From Micromonospora sp. Llam0 (lineage in GTDB: Bacteria > Actinomycetota > Actinomycetes > Mycobacteriales > Micromonosporaceae), in assembly GCF_003751085.1 (NCBI RefSeq), contig NZ_RJJY01000002.1, positions 1 to 64,000 of the forward strand: a stretch of 64,000 nt of DNA, written 5' to 3'. Under the pieces are notes generated by a model that saw nothing but the letters and a program-made list of their open reading frames with translations, had not been told where the DNA came from and ran no database searches. Shown here piece by piece: positions 8,464 through 18,557 of the stretch (positions within the stretch are counted from its first letter, which is position 1; each line of letters opens with the position of its first letter). The position numbers and the translations under genes are program-made.

Positions 8464-9701
8464 CCGTGGGCCGAGGTAAGACGGCGCCGCGTTCGACGTT
8501 GTCCTCAATTGATCTATTCAATGAGGCACTCGCAGGCATTCTACAACGTCCCGGTAGGTCACTTCTCACCATGCTTGGCACAGTTCTCGGAATCTGTGCC
8601 TTCGTCACCGTCCTCGGCCTGTCAACGACCGCCGCCGGTCAAATCGACCGACGATTCACACAGCTCGCTGTTACGGAAGTGACGGTGGAAGACACAGGAA
8701 CGGGCGCTTTGACGGGCTATGAACTTTCGTTTCCTAGTAATGCATCTGACCGCATCGAAGCACTCAACGGCGTTGTGCATGCCGGATTGTGGTGGCAGGT
8801 TCCAATTCATAGCCCTCAGATCTCTACAACCCCCGCACTACCAAGGGGCGACCGCGGCGAAGGCGGCAGTCTCACTTTTTACGCCGCAGAGCCAGGCGCA
8901 TTAGAGGCAATGGGCGTCGAGATGGCTTTTGGTCGAAGCTATGACGAATTCCACCAGTCACGCGGCGAGCAGGTCGCCTTACTTGGAGCGCCCGCTGCAG
9001 CCCGACTTGGCATAACGCGACTCGACTCCTTCCCTGCAGTCTTCATCAACGGACGCCCTTACACGGTTATCGGGCTCATCGATAGCGCCGAGCGGCGGCC
9101 TGAGTTCCTCCTGTCCGTAGTGATTCCGACATCAACGGCACTAGCGACGTATGGCCCGCCGACCGACGATCCAGCCCGGATGATCGTCGAAACTGCGGTG
9201 GGCGCAGGTCCACTCGTCGCCTCACAAGCGAAACTTGCGCTTCGGCCCGATGCACCTGATCATTTCCGCGTCATCGCACCGCCAGATCCGAAGGCCCTGC
9301 GCAGTGGCGTAACCTCCGACCTCAACGTCCTCTTTCTATTGCTGGCTGGCGTCTCATTACTGATCGGCGCGGTTGGAATCGCCAATACGACCTTCGTGGC
9401 GGTCTTGGAGAGGACAAAGGAGATCGGCTTGCGCCGCGCGCTTGGGGCCCGACCCCGCCACATCGCCGCGCAGTTTCTAACAGAGTCCGTGACTCTAGGT
9501 ACGCTCGGTGGCCTCATTGGCACCAGCCTTGCTGTAGCCGTCGTGGTAACCATAGCTGTCGTCCGTGAGTGGACAGCAATCCTAGCGCCGTGGACGGTGT
9601 TGCCAGCACCGCTAGCTGGCGGCCTGGTCGGCCTCCTTGCCGGCCTCTATCCGGCGCTACGCGCGGCCTGGATCGAGCCGGTGGATGCGCTCCGTCGCTG
9701 A
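8460..9701 (+). CDS. FtsX/MacB-like ABC transporter permease
   Basis: GTG 8460 overlaps the ATPase stop (GTGA); a TTG at 8454 is the longer alternative. The 413-residue product has TM1 near residues 35-60, a large extracellular MacB_PCD-type domain, and three C-terminal membrane segments around the conserved stretch ERTKEIGLRRALGARPRHI. This is the standard layout of MacB permeases. With the ATPase and adaptor it forms an exporter or mechanotransmission complex. No antibiotic-resistance or bacteriocin gene lies beside it to indicate the substrate. Confidence 0.9.
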   Translation: MTVGRGKTAPRSTLSSIDLFNEALAGILQRPGRSLLTMLGTVLGICAFVTVLGLSTTAAGQIDRRFTQLAVTEVTVEDTGTGALTGYELSFPSNASDRIEALNGVVHAGLWWQVPIHSPQISTTPALPRGDRGEGGSLTFYAAEPGALEAMGVEMAFGRSYDEFHQSRGEQVALLGAPAAARLGITRLDSFPAVFINGRPYTVIGLIDSAERRPEFLLSVVIPTSTALATYGPPTDDPARMIVETAVGAGPLVASQAKLALRPDAPDHFRVIAPPDPKALRSGVTSDLNVLFLLLAGVSLLIGAVGIANTTFVAVLERTKEIGLRRALGARPRHIAAQFLTESVTLGTLGGLIGTSLAVAVVVTIAVVREWTAILAPWTVLPAPLAGGLVGLLAGLYPALRAAWIEPVDALRR

Positions 9702-10579
9702 GCCAGTGTCGTTTGTCGGTGTTGAGCTGGACGTTTGTAGACCTTTCGGCATGGCGGCGTGACCGGCGAGGCTGGTGCTGGTGTGCTTGCCGGTCATGAC
9801 CCAGGCTGTAGTGGTGACGGCGGATCAGGTGTCGGTGGGGGTGCTGTCTCGTCGCTGCCGCCGGGATGGGGTCCGCGCCGCCCGTGCCCGGCGTGCGCAG
9901 CTGCTGCACCCGAACCCCACCCGAGCCTCCCGTCATGGACGCGCCCGCACCAAGCGTCCATAACAGGCCCCCTGCATATCCGGACAGCGCCCCTGTGTTG
10001 TGCTTCTGCAGCGTCGGCGGCGGTTTCCCGCCTCGGGTTCGGTCTTGCTTCCGTCTGGCGAACTGGTGGGTACGTTCGCGCTGCCAGCTTGGGGACAAGG
10101 GCAGGTCGCGGATCATGACGGAAGGTGGCAGGCTGGTGGGCTGGGTGACAGGCTCGGCGCTGACTGGCAGGCCGGGCTTGGTCGCGCGCCGAGATCGTCG
10201 GATGGTGTACCGCTGCGGCGGCGCCGGGCTGGGGCGTTGGCGCTGGGGCTGTCGCGTCATCCGCGGCAGGGGTGGCTGCAGCATGCGGCCGAGGCGGCGC
10301 AGGCCCGGATGTCGCACGTGCACGAGGACCCCGCCTTGGCCGACATCGTGACCTAGGCGTGGGACCTGGCCCGCTCGGCCCCTTCCCGGGAGTTGGTGCG
10401 CTCGAACAGCGGTGAAGCGGGGGTGGCGGTCGTCGCTCACGGCGAGAGGTCGAGCCTGGTCGCCCGCTCGGGTGGGCCAGTGTTCGTGCTCTCGTCGGCG
10501 TTCGACGGGGTGATCCGGTTGGAGCCGGACCCGTTCTGGTTGCAGAAGGCAGAGCTGTCGGAGCTGACCCAGGAGTTGA
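9702..10579. other. Degenerate stretch without a confident gene
   Basis: No intact gene is supported. On the plus strand one frame runs from about 9775 to 10839, broken by stops at 9961-9963 and 10354-10356. The later part (for example FDGVIRLEPDPFWLQKAEL near 10500-10560) looks more protein-like than the earlier arginine-rich part. A long minus-strand open frame (9514-10671) has shadow-like composition. I read this as a decayed gene or fused remnants at the edge of the accessory zone. Confidence 0.4.
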
Positions 10580-10864
10580 TCAACGTGTCTCGGCCAGGCC
10601 GAGCGCGGCGAGAAGTGGATGCCGCCTGCCGGGTCGGGGCGGCGGGCGCGGGTGACGACGACCGTCCACATCTGGTCGCGGGTCTCGTAGCTGGTCGATG
10701 CGTCCCAGCAGCCAGTTACGCAGCTGTCGTGGCGTCATCGGTTCCGGTGGCACACCCGGTGCCACCTCGTCGCGGTCCAGATGCCAGGGCAGGCTGCCGA
10801 AGGGGTCATCGAGTCGGTCCAACAACGGCCGGTCGCTAGGCTCCAGTTCGTCGTGGACCTCCAT
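10580..10864 (-). CDS. Small hypothetical protein, C-terminus possibly frameshifted
   Basis: A 94-codon frame whose first two thirds look like real protein: an acidic start, then FGSLPWHLDRDEVAPGVPPE and MTPRQLRNWLLGRIDQL. After about residue 58 the composition turns to Arg/Pro runs. The neighbouring frame there reads more naturally (RDQMWTVVVTRARRPDPAGG), which suggests a frameshift near 10690. No family is recognised. It lies upstream of the MmyB-type regulator on the same strand and may be decayed. Confidence 0.35.
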   Translation of the reverse strand: MEVHDELEPSDRPLLDRLDDPFGSLPWHLDRDEVAPGVPPEPMTPRQLRNWLLGRIDQLRDPRPDVDGRRHPRPPPRPGRRHPLLAALGLAETR

Positions 10865-10942
10865 ACTCGAGCAGGTCCGCCGCCGCCTCGACGGTTGAGG
10901 AGCGTCGCCTGCGGTCGAGCGGTCGAGAACCTCGTCGGGGCG

Positions 10943-11767
10943 TCAGCGGGCGTACGTGGCGAGCAGTTGCAGCCGTTCGGCGTCGGCGCTGCCCGGCGCG
11001 GCGGTGTAGACGATCAGGATCGGGCCGGTGCGCCCCGGCGGGGTGTAGGCGTCCCAGTCCAGCCGCAGCTCGCCGACCTGTGGATGCGGGAACGTCTTGC
11101 TGCCGCTGACCGACTCGCGTACGTCGTGGCGGGCCCAGAGCTGGCGGAACTCGTCGCTGCGGATGCTGAGCGTGCCGACGATCTCCCGGGCACGCGGGTG
11201 CTCCGGGTCGGCGGCGACCGCCGCCCGCAGGAAACCCAGGTAGTCCAGCACCGTCTCCCGCCAGCCGGGGCAGCGGCCGTGCGCCTCGGCATGGTCGAAC
11301 ATGTCGACCAGGGCGTTGGTCGGCCCGATGCCCGGGTACAGTGCGGCGGCCATGGCGTTCCAGGCCAGCAGGTCCAGGTGCCGGCTGACCACCACGGCCG
11401 GGGTGTGCAGGCTGTGCAGCAGCCGGTGGGTGCTCTCCGGGACGGTTTCCCGGGTACGCCGTCGTGGTTTCGGGGGCTGCTGCGCCCGGCGGGCCAACGC
11501 CCGCAGGTGGCGGGTCTCCTCGGCGTTGAGCGCGAGGGCGCGGGCGATGCCGGTCAGCACGTCGTCGGACGGGCGGACGTCGCGGCCCTGCTCCAGCCGC
11601 TGGTAGTAGTCGGTGCTCACCCCGGCGAGCAGCGCCAGCTCCTCGCGGCGCAGCCCGGCGACCCGCCGACGCGGGCCGGGTGCCAGGCCGATCTCCTCCG
11701 GCCGCAGCCGGGAGCGGCGGTTACGGAGGAAGTCGGCCAGCTCGCGGGCGTAGACCGTGCTCGTCAC
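10943..11767 (-). CDS. MmyB-type XRE transcriptional regulator
   Basis: The N-terminal helix-turn-helix (residues about 10-75) reads GLRREELALLAGVSTDYYQRL, typical of MmyB-like regulators. The C-terminal MLTR/LBD-type ligand domain contains LLAWNAMAAALYPG. GTG 11767 is chosen (MTSTVYAREL); GTG 11791 adds eight residues. It is divergent from the dehydrogenase at 11871 with about 100 bp between. In this family that arrangement usually means repression of the divergent oxidoreductase, relieved by a small ligand that is not known here. Confidence 0.9.
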   Translation of the reverse strand: MTSTVYARELADFLRNRRSRLRPEEIGLAPGPRRRVAGLRREELALLAGVSTDYYQRLEQGRDVRPSDDVLTGIARALALNAEETRHLRALARRAQQPPKPRRRTRETVPESTHRLLHSLHTPAVVVSRHLDLLAWNAMAAALYPGIGPTNALVDMFDHAEAHGRCPGWRETVLDYLGFLRAAVAADPEHPRAREIVGTLSIRSDEFRQLWARHDVRESVSGSKTFPHPQVGELRLDWDAYTPPGRTGPILIVYTAAPGSADAERLQLLATYAR

Positions 11768-11870
11768 ACCATCAAGTGTGCCCCCGTCCACCCGCCGCAG
11801 GGTAGGTCCCGTGGTCCCAGGTTGGCCAGGTCTCTCCGGTGGCCCGTCCGGCTACCTAGCGTCGGCGGTC

Positions 11871-12794
11871 ATGCAGGACATACGGAACTGGACCGAAGAG
11901 CAGATCCCCGACCAGCACGGCCGGCGCGCGGTGGTGACCGGGGCGAACTCCGGCGTGGGGCGGGTCACAGCGCTGGAGCTGGCCCGGCACGGGGCCGCCG
12001 TGGTGCTGGCGGTACGCAACGTGACGGCCGGTAAGGAGGCGGCCGCCACGATCCGGCGCGAGGTGCCGGGCGCCGACGTCGAGGTACGCCGGCTGGATCT
12101 GGCGTCACTCGCCTCGATCCGATCCTTCGCCACCGACTTCACCGGCAACCTCGACCTGCTGGTCAACAACGCCGGGCTGGTGTTGACCGGCCCGCGACCC
12201 CCGCTGACCGTGGACGGGTTCGACCTGCAGATGGGCACCAACGCGCTCGGGCCGTACGCGCTGACCGGGCTGCTGCTGGACCGGCTGGCCGCAGGGAAGG
12301 AGCCCCGGGTGGTCACCGTGTCATCGATCGTCCACAAATGGCGCAATCTCGACCTGGACGATCTGATGTCCGAGCGGTCCTACAACGGCAACCGGGCGTA
12401 CGCGATGTCGAAGCTGGTCGGCACGATCCTCGGCCTGGAGCTGGACCGGCGGCTGCGGGCCGCCGGGTCGCCGGTGGTCAGCATGCTGGCCCACCCCGGT
12501 ATGACCCGCACCAACCTGACCCCGCGCGCGATGGCCGACCGGGGCCGGCTGATGCGCGCCGCCAGCCGGCTCATGTCACTCGTCGTCAGCCCGGTCGAGG
12601 CCGGTGCCCGACCCCAGCTGTACGCGACGACCGCCCCCGGCGTACGGGGTGGGCAGTTCTTCGGGCCACGCGGGTTCCAGGAGATTCGCGGCCCGGTCAC
12701 CGAGGTGCGGGCCAGCGCTCAGGCCCGGGATCCGGGCAACGGCCGGCGGATGTGGGCGGCGGCGGCCCGGCTCACCGGCGTCACATACCTCTGA
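11871..12794 (+). CDS. Short-chain dehydrogenase/reductase
   Basis: ATG 11871 is chosen because it begins the conserved fold (MQDIRNWTEEQIPDQHGRRA); the frame is open upstream to 11757. The 307-residue product has the Rossmann motif TGANSGVG, an NNAG motif, catalytic Ser in VTVSS and YAMSK (YxxxK). These are the residues of an NAD(P)H-dependent SDR resembling retinol dehydrogenase/protochlorophyllide reductase-like members. The substrate is unknown. It pairs divergently with the MmyB-type regulator, which probably controls it. Confidence 0.93.
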   Translation: MQDIRNWTEEQIPDQHGRRAVVTGANSGVGRVTALELARHGAAVVLAVRNVTAGKEAAATIRREVPGADVEVRRLDLASLASIRSFATDFTGNLDLLVNNAGLVLTGPRPPLTVDGFDLQMGTNALGPYALTGLLLDRLAAGKEPRVVTVSSIVHKWRNLDLDDLMSERSYNGNRAYAMSKLVGTILGLELDRRLRAAGSPVVSMLAHPGMTRTNLTPRAMADRGRLMRAASRLMSLVVSPVEAGARPQLYATTAPGVRGGQFFGPRGFQEIRGPVTEVRASAQARDPGNGRRMWAAAARLTGVTYL

Positions 12795-12899
12795 CCGCCG
12801 CTCTCTGACCGCCGCGAAAGATCACCATTGGACCATTCCATCGACGGGCGTAAGGTCGACCTCGGCTGGCCGTAGGACTCGACACGTGCGAGGTGTGCG

Positions 12900-14285
12900 T
12901 TGACACTAGTTGCCGGGGTCGACTCGTCGACCCAGTCGACGAAGGTCGTGGTCTGCGACGCGGACAGCGGGAAGCTGCTGCGCGAGGGCCGCGCCCCGCA
13001 CCCGGACGGCACCGAGGTAGACCCACGCGTGTGGTGGGCCGCCTGGGAGCAGGCCAGCGCCGGGCTGCTGGACGGGGTCGCCGCGATCGGCATCGGCGGG
13101 CAGCAGCAGGGCATGATCTGCCTCGACGACGCCGGCGAGGTGGTCCGGGACGCCCTGCTGTGGAACGACACCCGGTCGGCGCAGGCCGCGGTCGACCTCA
13201 CCGACGAGTTCGGCGGCCCGAAGGCGTGGGCCGACGCGGTCGGACTGGTGCCGGTGGCCAGCTTCACGGTGACCAAGCTGCGCTGGTTCGCCCGTACTGA
13301 ACCGCAGCTCGCGGCCCGGACGGAGACGGTGCTGCTGCCGCACGACTGGCTCACCCACCGGCTGCGCGCCGACGGCGCAGCGCCGACGACCGACCGGGGC
13401 GAGGCCTCCGGCACCGGCTACTGGTCGGCGGCGGCCGGCGATTATCGGCGCGATCTGGTGCGGCTCGCCTTCGGGCGGGACGTGGCACTGCCCCGGGTCG
13501 CCGGACCGGCCGAGGTGGTCGGTGAGACCGCGTCCGGCGCGCTGCTGTCGGCCGGCACCGGCGACACCATGGGTACGGCGTTCGGCGTCGGCCTGCGCCC
13601 CGGCGAGGTGGTGGTGTCGCTGGGCACCTCAGGCTGCGTGTCCGGGGTGAGTGAGGTGCCGACCGCCGACCCGACCGGGCTGGTGGCCGGCTACGCCGAC
13701 GCGACCGGCCGGTTCCTGCCACTGGTGTGCACGCTCAACGCGGCCCGGGTGCTGGTGACGGTCGCCGACCTGCTGGGCCGGTCGTTGGCCGAGTTGGACG
13801 AGTTGGCGTTGTCGGCCGAGCCGGGCGCGGGCGGGTTGACGCTGCTGCCGTACCTGGACGGGGAACGGACCCCGAACCTGCCCGACGCCTGCGGTCTGCT
13901 GGCCGGGATCACCCGGGCGAACGCGTCGGCGGCGAACCTGGCGCGGGCGGCGGTGGAGGGCATGCTCGGCGGCATCGCCGACGCCCTCGACGCGCTGCGC
14001 GCCCAGGACGTGCCGGTCGGCCGGGTGCTGCTGGTCGGCGGCGCGGCCCAGTCCCGCGCGGTACGGGCGATCGCGCCGGCGCTGTTCGGCGCGCCGGTCA
14101 GCGTGCCGCGCCCGGCCGAGTACGTGGCGCTCGGCGCGGCCCGGCAGGCGGCCTGGGCGCTGGCCGGTAGCACCGAGCCGCCGCAGTGGCCGGTCGAGGC
14201 AGACGAAATCACCGCCGCCGCCACCCCGCAGGTGCACGAACGCTACGTCGACGTCCGCGACCGGGCGCTGCCGCTGCTGACCTGA
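12900..14285 (+). CDS. xylB: Xylulokinase
   Basis: A 461-residue FGGY-family kinase converting D-xylulose and ATP to xylulose 5-phosphate. Visible motifs are [10 protein letters not shown] (phosphate 1), [32 protein letters not shown] and the C-terminal [20 protein letters not shown] 12900 is the likely start, preceded by a GAGGTG element. It stands alone, with no xylose isomerase, transporter or ROK/LacI regulator beside it. The sugar is assigned from family resemblance, and a related pentulose or hexulose is possible. Confidence 0.88.
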   Translation: MTLVAGVDSSTQSTKVVVCDADSGKLLREGRAPHPDGTEVDPRVWWAAWEQASAGLLDGVAAIGIGGQQQGMICLDDAGEVVRDALLWNDTRSAQAAVDLTDEFGGPKAWADAVGLVPVASFTVTKLRWFARTEPQLAARTETVLLPHDWLTHRLRADGAAPTTDRGEASGTGYWSAAAGDYRRDLVRLAFGRDVALPRVAGPAEVVGETASGALLSAGTGDTMGTAFGVGLRPGEVVVSLGTSGCVSGVSEVPTADPTGLVAGYADATGRFLPLVCTLNAARVLVTVADLLGRSLAELDELALSAEPGAGGLTLLPYLDGERTPNLPDACGLLAGITRANASAANLARAAVEGMLGGIADALDALRAQDVPVGRVLLVGGAAQSRAVRAIAPALFGAPVSVPRPAEYVALGAARQAAWALAGSTEPPQWPVEADEITAAATPQVHERYVDVRDRALPLLT

Positions 14286-14336
14286 CGCCGGCCGCCGCAC
14301 ACGCCGGCCCGATCCGGTCCCCGGTGACAGGTCGGC

Positions 14337-17300
14337 TCAGTCAAGGTCGAGCAGGTCCCTGATGTCGGCGGCGGACAGTTGCGCGGAGGCGAACTCGCCC
14401 CCGTCGAGCACACTGCTGAACAGCTCGGCTTTGCGCTGCTTCAACGCCATGACCTTCTCCTCGATGGTGTCCTTCGCGACCATCCGGTAGACCATGACGT
14501 TCGACGTCTGACCGATCCGGTGGACGCGGTCGACGGCCTGGGCCTCGGCCGCCGGGTTCCACCACGGGTCGAGCAGGATGCAGTAGTCGGCCTCGGTCAG
14601 GTTGAGACCGAACCCGCCCGCTTTGAGGCTGATCAGGAACACGTCGGCGGCGCCGCGTTTGAACTCGGCGATCGCGGCGGCCCGGTTACTGGTCGACCCG
14701 TCGAGGTAACCGCACCGGACGCCGGCGGCGACGAGCCGGTCACGCGCCGCGCCGAGAAAGCGGGTGAACTGACTGAACACCAGCGTACGGTGGCCTTCGG
14801 CGACCAGGTTGGTGATCTGGTCGGCCAGCACGTCCAGCTTGGTCGACGGAACACCCTCGTGTCTCGGGTCGACCAGGGCGACGTCGAGACTGGCCTGGCG
14901 CAGCAACGTCAACGACCGGAAGATCTCGAACCGGTTCTTCTCCAGGTCCCCGAGCAGGCCGAGGACCTTCTGCCGTTCCCGTTGCAGATAGGCCTGGTAG
15001 ATCCGGCGATGTTTACGGTCCAGGTCGAGTTCCAGCACCTGTTCCTGCTTCTCCGGCAGGTCGGCGGCGACGTCGGCCTTACGGCGACGAAGCATCAGCG
15101 GCCGGATGCGGCGGCGCAGCTGGGCGAGCCGGTCACCGTCGCGGTCCCGCTCGATCGGCGTACGGTAGTAGTCGGTGAACCGGTCCAGCCGGGGAAACAA
15201 CCCGGGGGCGGTGACCGAGCAGAGCGCCCAGAGTTCGAGCAGGTTGTTCTCCATCGGCGTACCGGTGATGGCCAGCTTGAACGGCGCAGTGAGCTGCTTG
15301 GCGCAGCGGTGGCTCTGCGACTGGTGGTTCTTGACGAACTGTGCCTCGTCGAGGATCAGGCCGGCCCAGTCGAGCGCCTGGTAGTCGTCGAACTCCAGCC
15401 GCAGCAGCGTGTACGAGGTCACGACGATGTCCGCCCCGGCGGCTGCCTCGGCGAGTGCCATGCCACGCCGCGCCGTGGTCTGGGTGACCACCCGTACGGT
15501 CAGGTCGGGGGTGAACCGCGCGGCCTCGGCGACCCAGTTGTGGATGACGCTGGCGGGGGCGACGACGAGGAACGGTACGTCGGCACGGGCGTGCCGGATC
15601 AGGGCCAGCGCCTGCAGGGTCTTACCGAGACCCATGTCATCGGCGAGGATGCCGCCGAGCTGGTGCTCCCGCAGGGCGGCGAGCCAGCGGAACCCGTCGA
15701 GCTGGTACGGGCGCAGCTCCGCCCGTACCTGCGGGCGCACCTGGTGGTCGACGGCGGCGCCGGCGGTGGCCAGCTCGCGGACCGCGCGCTGCCAGGCGGC
15801 GGCCTGGCCGGTGATCTCCCCCAGCTCGGCCAGTTCGGCCCAGAGGCCGGCCTGGAAGCGGCCGACGCGCAGCACGCCCGGCGGCCGGTCCTCCAGTGCC
15901 CGCGATTCGTCGATCAGCTCGCGGAGCTGGGCGAACTCGGGTCGGTCGAGGCTGAAGTACGTGCCGCTGGGCAGGATGAGGTACTGCCGGTCCTGCGCCA
16001 GCGCGGTGAACAGCTGATCGAAGACGACCTGTTCGCCGCCGACGCTGACCTGCACTGACAGGTCGAACCAGTCGTGTTCGCCGGGATGGTCGGTGCCGGC
16101 GAACCGAATGACCGGTGCCTCGTCGGATTCCCGGTAGTCCGGTACGGGCTCCGCTGCCGATTCGACCACCTCGACGCCGTCGATGTCGGCGAGCCGGGGC
16201 ACGACCTCGCTGAGGAACCGGATCATGGCGTCGCCGCGGAGCGTGGTCAGCGCGGCGAGTCGTGCGCCGTTCGGAGTCGACTCGATCGCCTCCGGTACCG
16301 CTTTGGCCGTCACCTCGGTGACCTGGCCGACGACGGCGTCACGCGGGTCGGCGTCCCCGCGCGGGCCGGTCGCCCACAGCGGCTCGGTCTGCCGGTGCGC
16401 GCCGATCGCGCGGACCCACTGCCAGTGGATCGACAGCGCCTGTTCCGGCATCGGGGTCACGGCGAGGGTGAGCGTGGGCGGCGACACCGGTGGCAGGTGC
16501 ACCGCCGGGCCGGCGGCGACGACCTCGACCTGTTTGAGCAGCTCCGGGTAGAACCGTTCGAAGAACCGCGTCTCGTCGGCAGCGGGGACGCGGATCGCGG
16601 GACCGGCCAGGGCCTTCGCCGCCGCCGACACCGCGCCGGACAGGGGCGCCAGCCGCAGCACCCGGTCCCGGGGTTGCGGCTCGACGCCGCCGCGCTCCCC
16701 CCACCAGGCGATCCCGTGCGCCGGTCGGCCGACAAAGACGGAGAACTCGGCGGCGACGGGTACGCCGTCGGCCAGCAGCACCGGCTGCACGATCAACTCG
16801 TCGTCGACGCGGTCGACCTGCACCGAGAGTCGGGCCGGCTGCCGGCCGACGAACACCGGCCGGCCGTACTTGCCGGGCTGGACCAGCGGCAGCCCGGCGT
16901 CGTCGGCCTCGGCCAGCAGGTCCCAGATCCGCCGACTCGCGAACGCGTCCAGGAAGATCGTCGTCGGGTGGCTGTAGTAGCCGTACCGGTCGCTGCCCAC
17001 TGTCGATAGCGTGAGGATCTCGCCGAGCAACTGGCGGTGCCGTTTGGATTCCGGCGATCTGCCGTGCCCGGAGTACTGCACGTTCGACCAGCTGATGCCG
17101 GAGCGGACCCAGCCGCTCTGACCCGGTAGGACCGGACGCAGCGCGATGCGTCCGGCGTGCCCGCCGCCGGCCGCGCCCGGTTTGACCAGCTCGAACTGCA
17201 GGCCGACGGTGGCCTCGGCCGGCGCGGCGGTGACGACCGGGGCGACGTCGGAGACCAGCGCCGACAGGCTCTTCTCCCAGTCCGCCGTCGGCGCGTCCGG

Positions 17301-17624
17301 TGCCTGCCGCTGCTTCGGAACCGTCGGCGCGGCACCGACGACGGCCTGCAGCACCAGCGCGTACGGGTGTCCGCAGGACCGCTCGCCGCAGGAGCAGGCA
17401 CCGTCGACGGTGGCGACGAGCCCGTCGGGGTCGGTGGTGACCGCCGCCGTCACGGTGCCGCCGCGACCAGGTTCCAGCCGGCCCTGGGCGTGCCCGGTCG
17501 CCGGATCCCAGCGGGCGCCGGTCAACTCGCCGTCGGCGAGTTGGGCACGGGCGCGCAGGAACGCCCGTACGCCGACGATCTCGCACAGCGCCGCTTCTTC
17601 GACGGTGAGTTCCAGCTTCGCCAC
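14337..17624 (-). CDS. SWIM zinc-finger SNF2-family helicase
   Basis: A 1095-residue DNA-dependent ATPase. A SWIM zinc finger lies near residues 75-90 (CSCGERSCGH). The SNF2 core occupies the C-terminal half: Walker A DDMGLGKT, a DEAQ box, SLKAGGFGLNL and LLDPWWNPAAEAQAVDRVHR. Such HepA/RapA-like proteins remodel nucleoprotein or recycle RNA polymerase, and some serve in defence systems. No restriction or defence gene adjoins, so a housekeeping role is more likely. It is convergent with xylB and divergent from the AHSA1-like gene at 17713. Confidence 0.93.
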   Translation of the reverse strand: MAKLELTVEEAALCEIVGVRAFLRARAQLADGELTGARWDPATGHAQGRLEPGRGGTVTAAVTTDPDGLVATVDGACSCGERSCGHPYALVLQAVVGAAPTVPKQRQAPDAPTADWEKSLSALVSDVAPVVTAAPAEATVGLQFELVKPGAAGGGHAGRIALRPVLPGQSGWVRSGISWSNVQYSGHGRSPESKRHRQLLGEILTLSTVGSDRYGYYSHPTTIFLDAFASRRIWDLLAEADDAGLPLVQPGKYGRPVFVGRQPARLSVQVDRVDDELIVQPVLLADGVPVAAEFSVFVGRPAHGIAWWGERGGVEPQPRDRVLRLAPLSGAVSAAAKALAGPAIRVPAADETRFFERFYPELLKQVEVVAAGPAVHLPPVSPPTLTLAVTPMPEQALSIHWQWVRAIGAHRQTEPLWATGPRGDADPRDAVVGQVTEVTAKAVPEAIESTPNGARLAALTTLRGDAMIRFLSEVVPRLADIDGVEVVESAAEPVPDYRESDEAPVIRFAGTDHPGEHDWFDLSVQVSVGGEQVVFDQLFTALAQDRQYLILPSGTYFSLDRPEFAQLRELIDESRALEDRPPGVLRVGRFQAGLWAELAELGEITGQAAAWQRAVRELATAGAAVDHQVRPQVRAELRPYQLDGFRWLAALREHQLGGILADDMGLGKTLQALALIRHARADVPFLVVAPASVIHNWVAEAARFTPDLTVRVVTQTTARRGMALAEAAAGADIVVTSYTLLRLEFDDYQALDWAGLILDEAQFVKNHQSQSHRCAKQLTAPFKLAITGTPMENNLLELWALCSVTAPGLFPRLDRFTDYYRTPIERDRDGDRLAQLRRRIRPLMLRRRKADVAADLPEKQEQVLELDLDRKHRRIYQAYLQRERQKVLGLLGDLEKNRFEIFRSLTLLRQASLDVALVDPRHEGVPSTKLDVLADQITNLVAEGHRTLVFSQFTRFLGAARDRLVAAGVRCGYLDGSTSNRAAAIAEFKRGAADVFLISLKAGGFGLNLTEADYCILLDPWWNPAAEAQAVDRVHRIGQTSNVMVYRMVAKDTIEEKVMALKQRKAELFSSVLDGGEFASAQLSAADIRDLLDLD

Positions 17625-17712
17625 TGTTCGTCGTCTCCCGAATAGGCCGCGTCGCGACGTAGGTTAGCCGGGTGTCATCGCAACGATCGAACGCCCGCCC
17701 CGGTGACGCGCC

Positions 17713-18174
17713 GTGACTCGTACGGATTCGGCGGCCCGGGTGATGGCCGCCCCGGTTGCGCGCGTCTACGCCGCTCTGGTGGACCCGGACGCGCTCGCCG
17801 CGTGGCTGCCCCCGCAGGGGATGACCGGCCGGTTCGAGCGGTTCGACGCCCGGCCCGGCGGCGGCTACCGGCTGGTCCTGACCTACGCCGACGCGACGAC
17901 CGCGCCGGGCAAGGCCACCGCCGACTCCGACATCGTCGAGGCCCGCTTCGTCGATATCGTCCCCGGCGTGCGGGTCGTGCAGGCCGTCGACTTCGTCGCC
18001 GACGATCCCGCGTACGCCGGCACGATGACCATGATCTGGGAGGTGACCGCCGTCGACGGCGGCACCCGGGTGGCGATCCGCGCCGAGGACGTACCGGCCG
18101 GCATCAGCGCGGCGGACCACGCCGCCGGCCTCGCCTCCTCGCTGGCGAACCTCGCCACGTACGTCGAACGGTAG
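17713..18174 (+). CDS. SRPBCC (AHSA1-like) protein
   Basis: A 153-residue single-domain START/Bet v1-like protein from GTG 17713. The pattern VARVYAALVDPDALAAWLPP, PGGGYRL and the ending HAAGLASSLANLATYVE is that of the AHSA1/YndB group, which binds hydrophobic ligands. No ligand can be named. It is divergent from the SNF2 gene with about 90 bp between. Confidence 0.88.
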   Translation: MTRTDSAARVMAAPVARVYAALVDPDALAAWLPPQGMTGRFERFDARPGGGYRLVLTYADATTAPGKATADSDIVEARFVDIVPGVRVVQAVDFVADDPAYAGTMTMIWEVTAVDGGTRVAIRAEDVPAGISAADHAAGLASSLANLATYVER

Positions 18175-18228
18175 CCTCCGCCGGCTCCGCTGCGGCTGCT
18201 TCCGACTGCCGAGCGACGCACAGGTTGA

Positions 18229-18462
18229 TCAAGCCGGATGGCTGGCCGCCGCGACCTGAACCCTCTCGGCCACCTCCACTAGGCCGGTGAGCTGGGCAAC
18301 CGTGTGTCCGGTCGCCCAGGCAATCGTGGCGATGTCCGGCATCTTTGCCACCTGCTCGCCGACGATGATGCGCGACAGCGCAGTCGCCAGCTCATCCGCC
18401 TGGGCGTGACACACCAACTCGCTGGCGTTCTGCCGAATCTCCCGCAGCTCGATCTCCCGCAC
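18229..18462 (-). CDS. Phd/YefM-like antitoxin fragment
   Basis: GTG 18462 opens a 77-codon frame starting with [17 protein letters not shown], which matches the DNA-binding N-terminus of Phd/YefM antitoxins. After residue 20 the usual AGE-hxhTxxGRPVA segment is absent and the remainder ([18 protein letters not shown] and beyond) is unrelated. No toxin is present. It is probably the leftover of a type II toxin-antitoxin locus, truncated or fused. It diverges from the Uma2 nuclease gene. Confidence 0.45.
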   Translation of the reverse strand: MREIELREIRQNASELVCHAQADELATALSRIIVGEQVAKMPDIATIAWATGHTVAQLTGLVEVAERVQVAAASHPA

Positions 18463-18557
18463 CCAACGTTTGTAACACCGTCGAGCTCGATCCGCGGCCC
18501 GGCGGCACGCGGTGGTGGGAGACTTGTGGCAGCATCCGTCAGGAGGTGAGTCTGCCG

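Noticed and set aside
9514..10671. 385-codon minus-strand frame
   Set aside because: It overlaps the end of the permease gene and has no recognisable stretch except a short part near its start that may belong to the frameshifted small gene.
14379..16058. 559-codon plus-strand frame
   Set aside because: Antisense shadow of the SNF2 helicase without any domain pattern.
16339..18120. 593-codon minus-strand frame overlapping the SNF2 gene
   Set aside because: Arg/Gly/Pro-rich shadow; the SNF2 frame holds all conserved helicase motifs.
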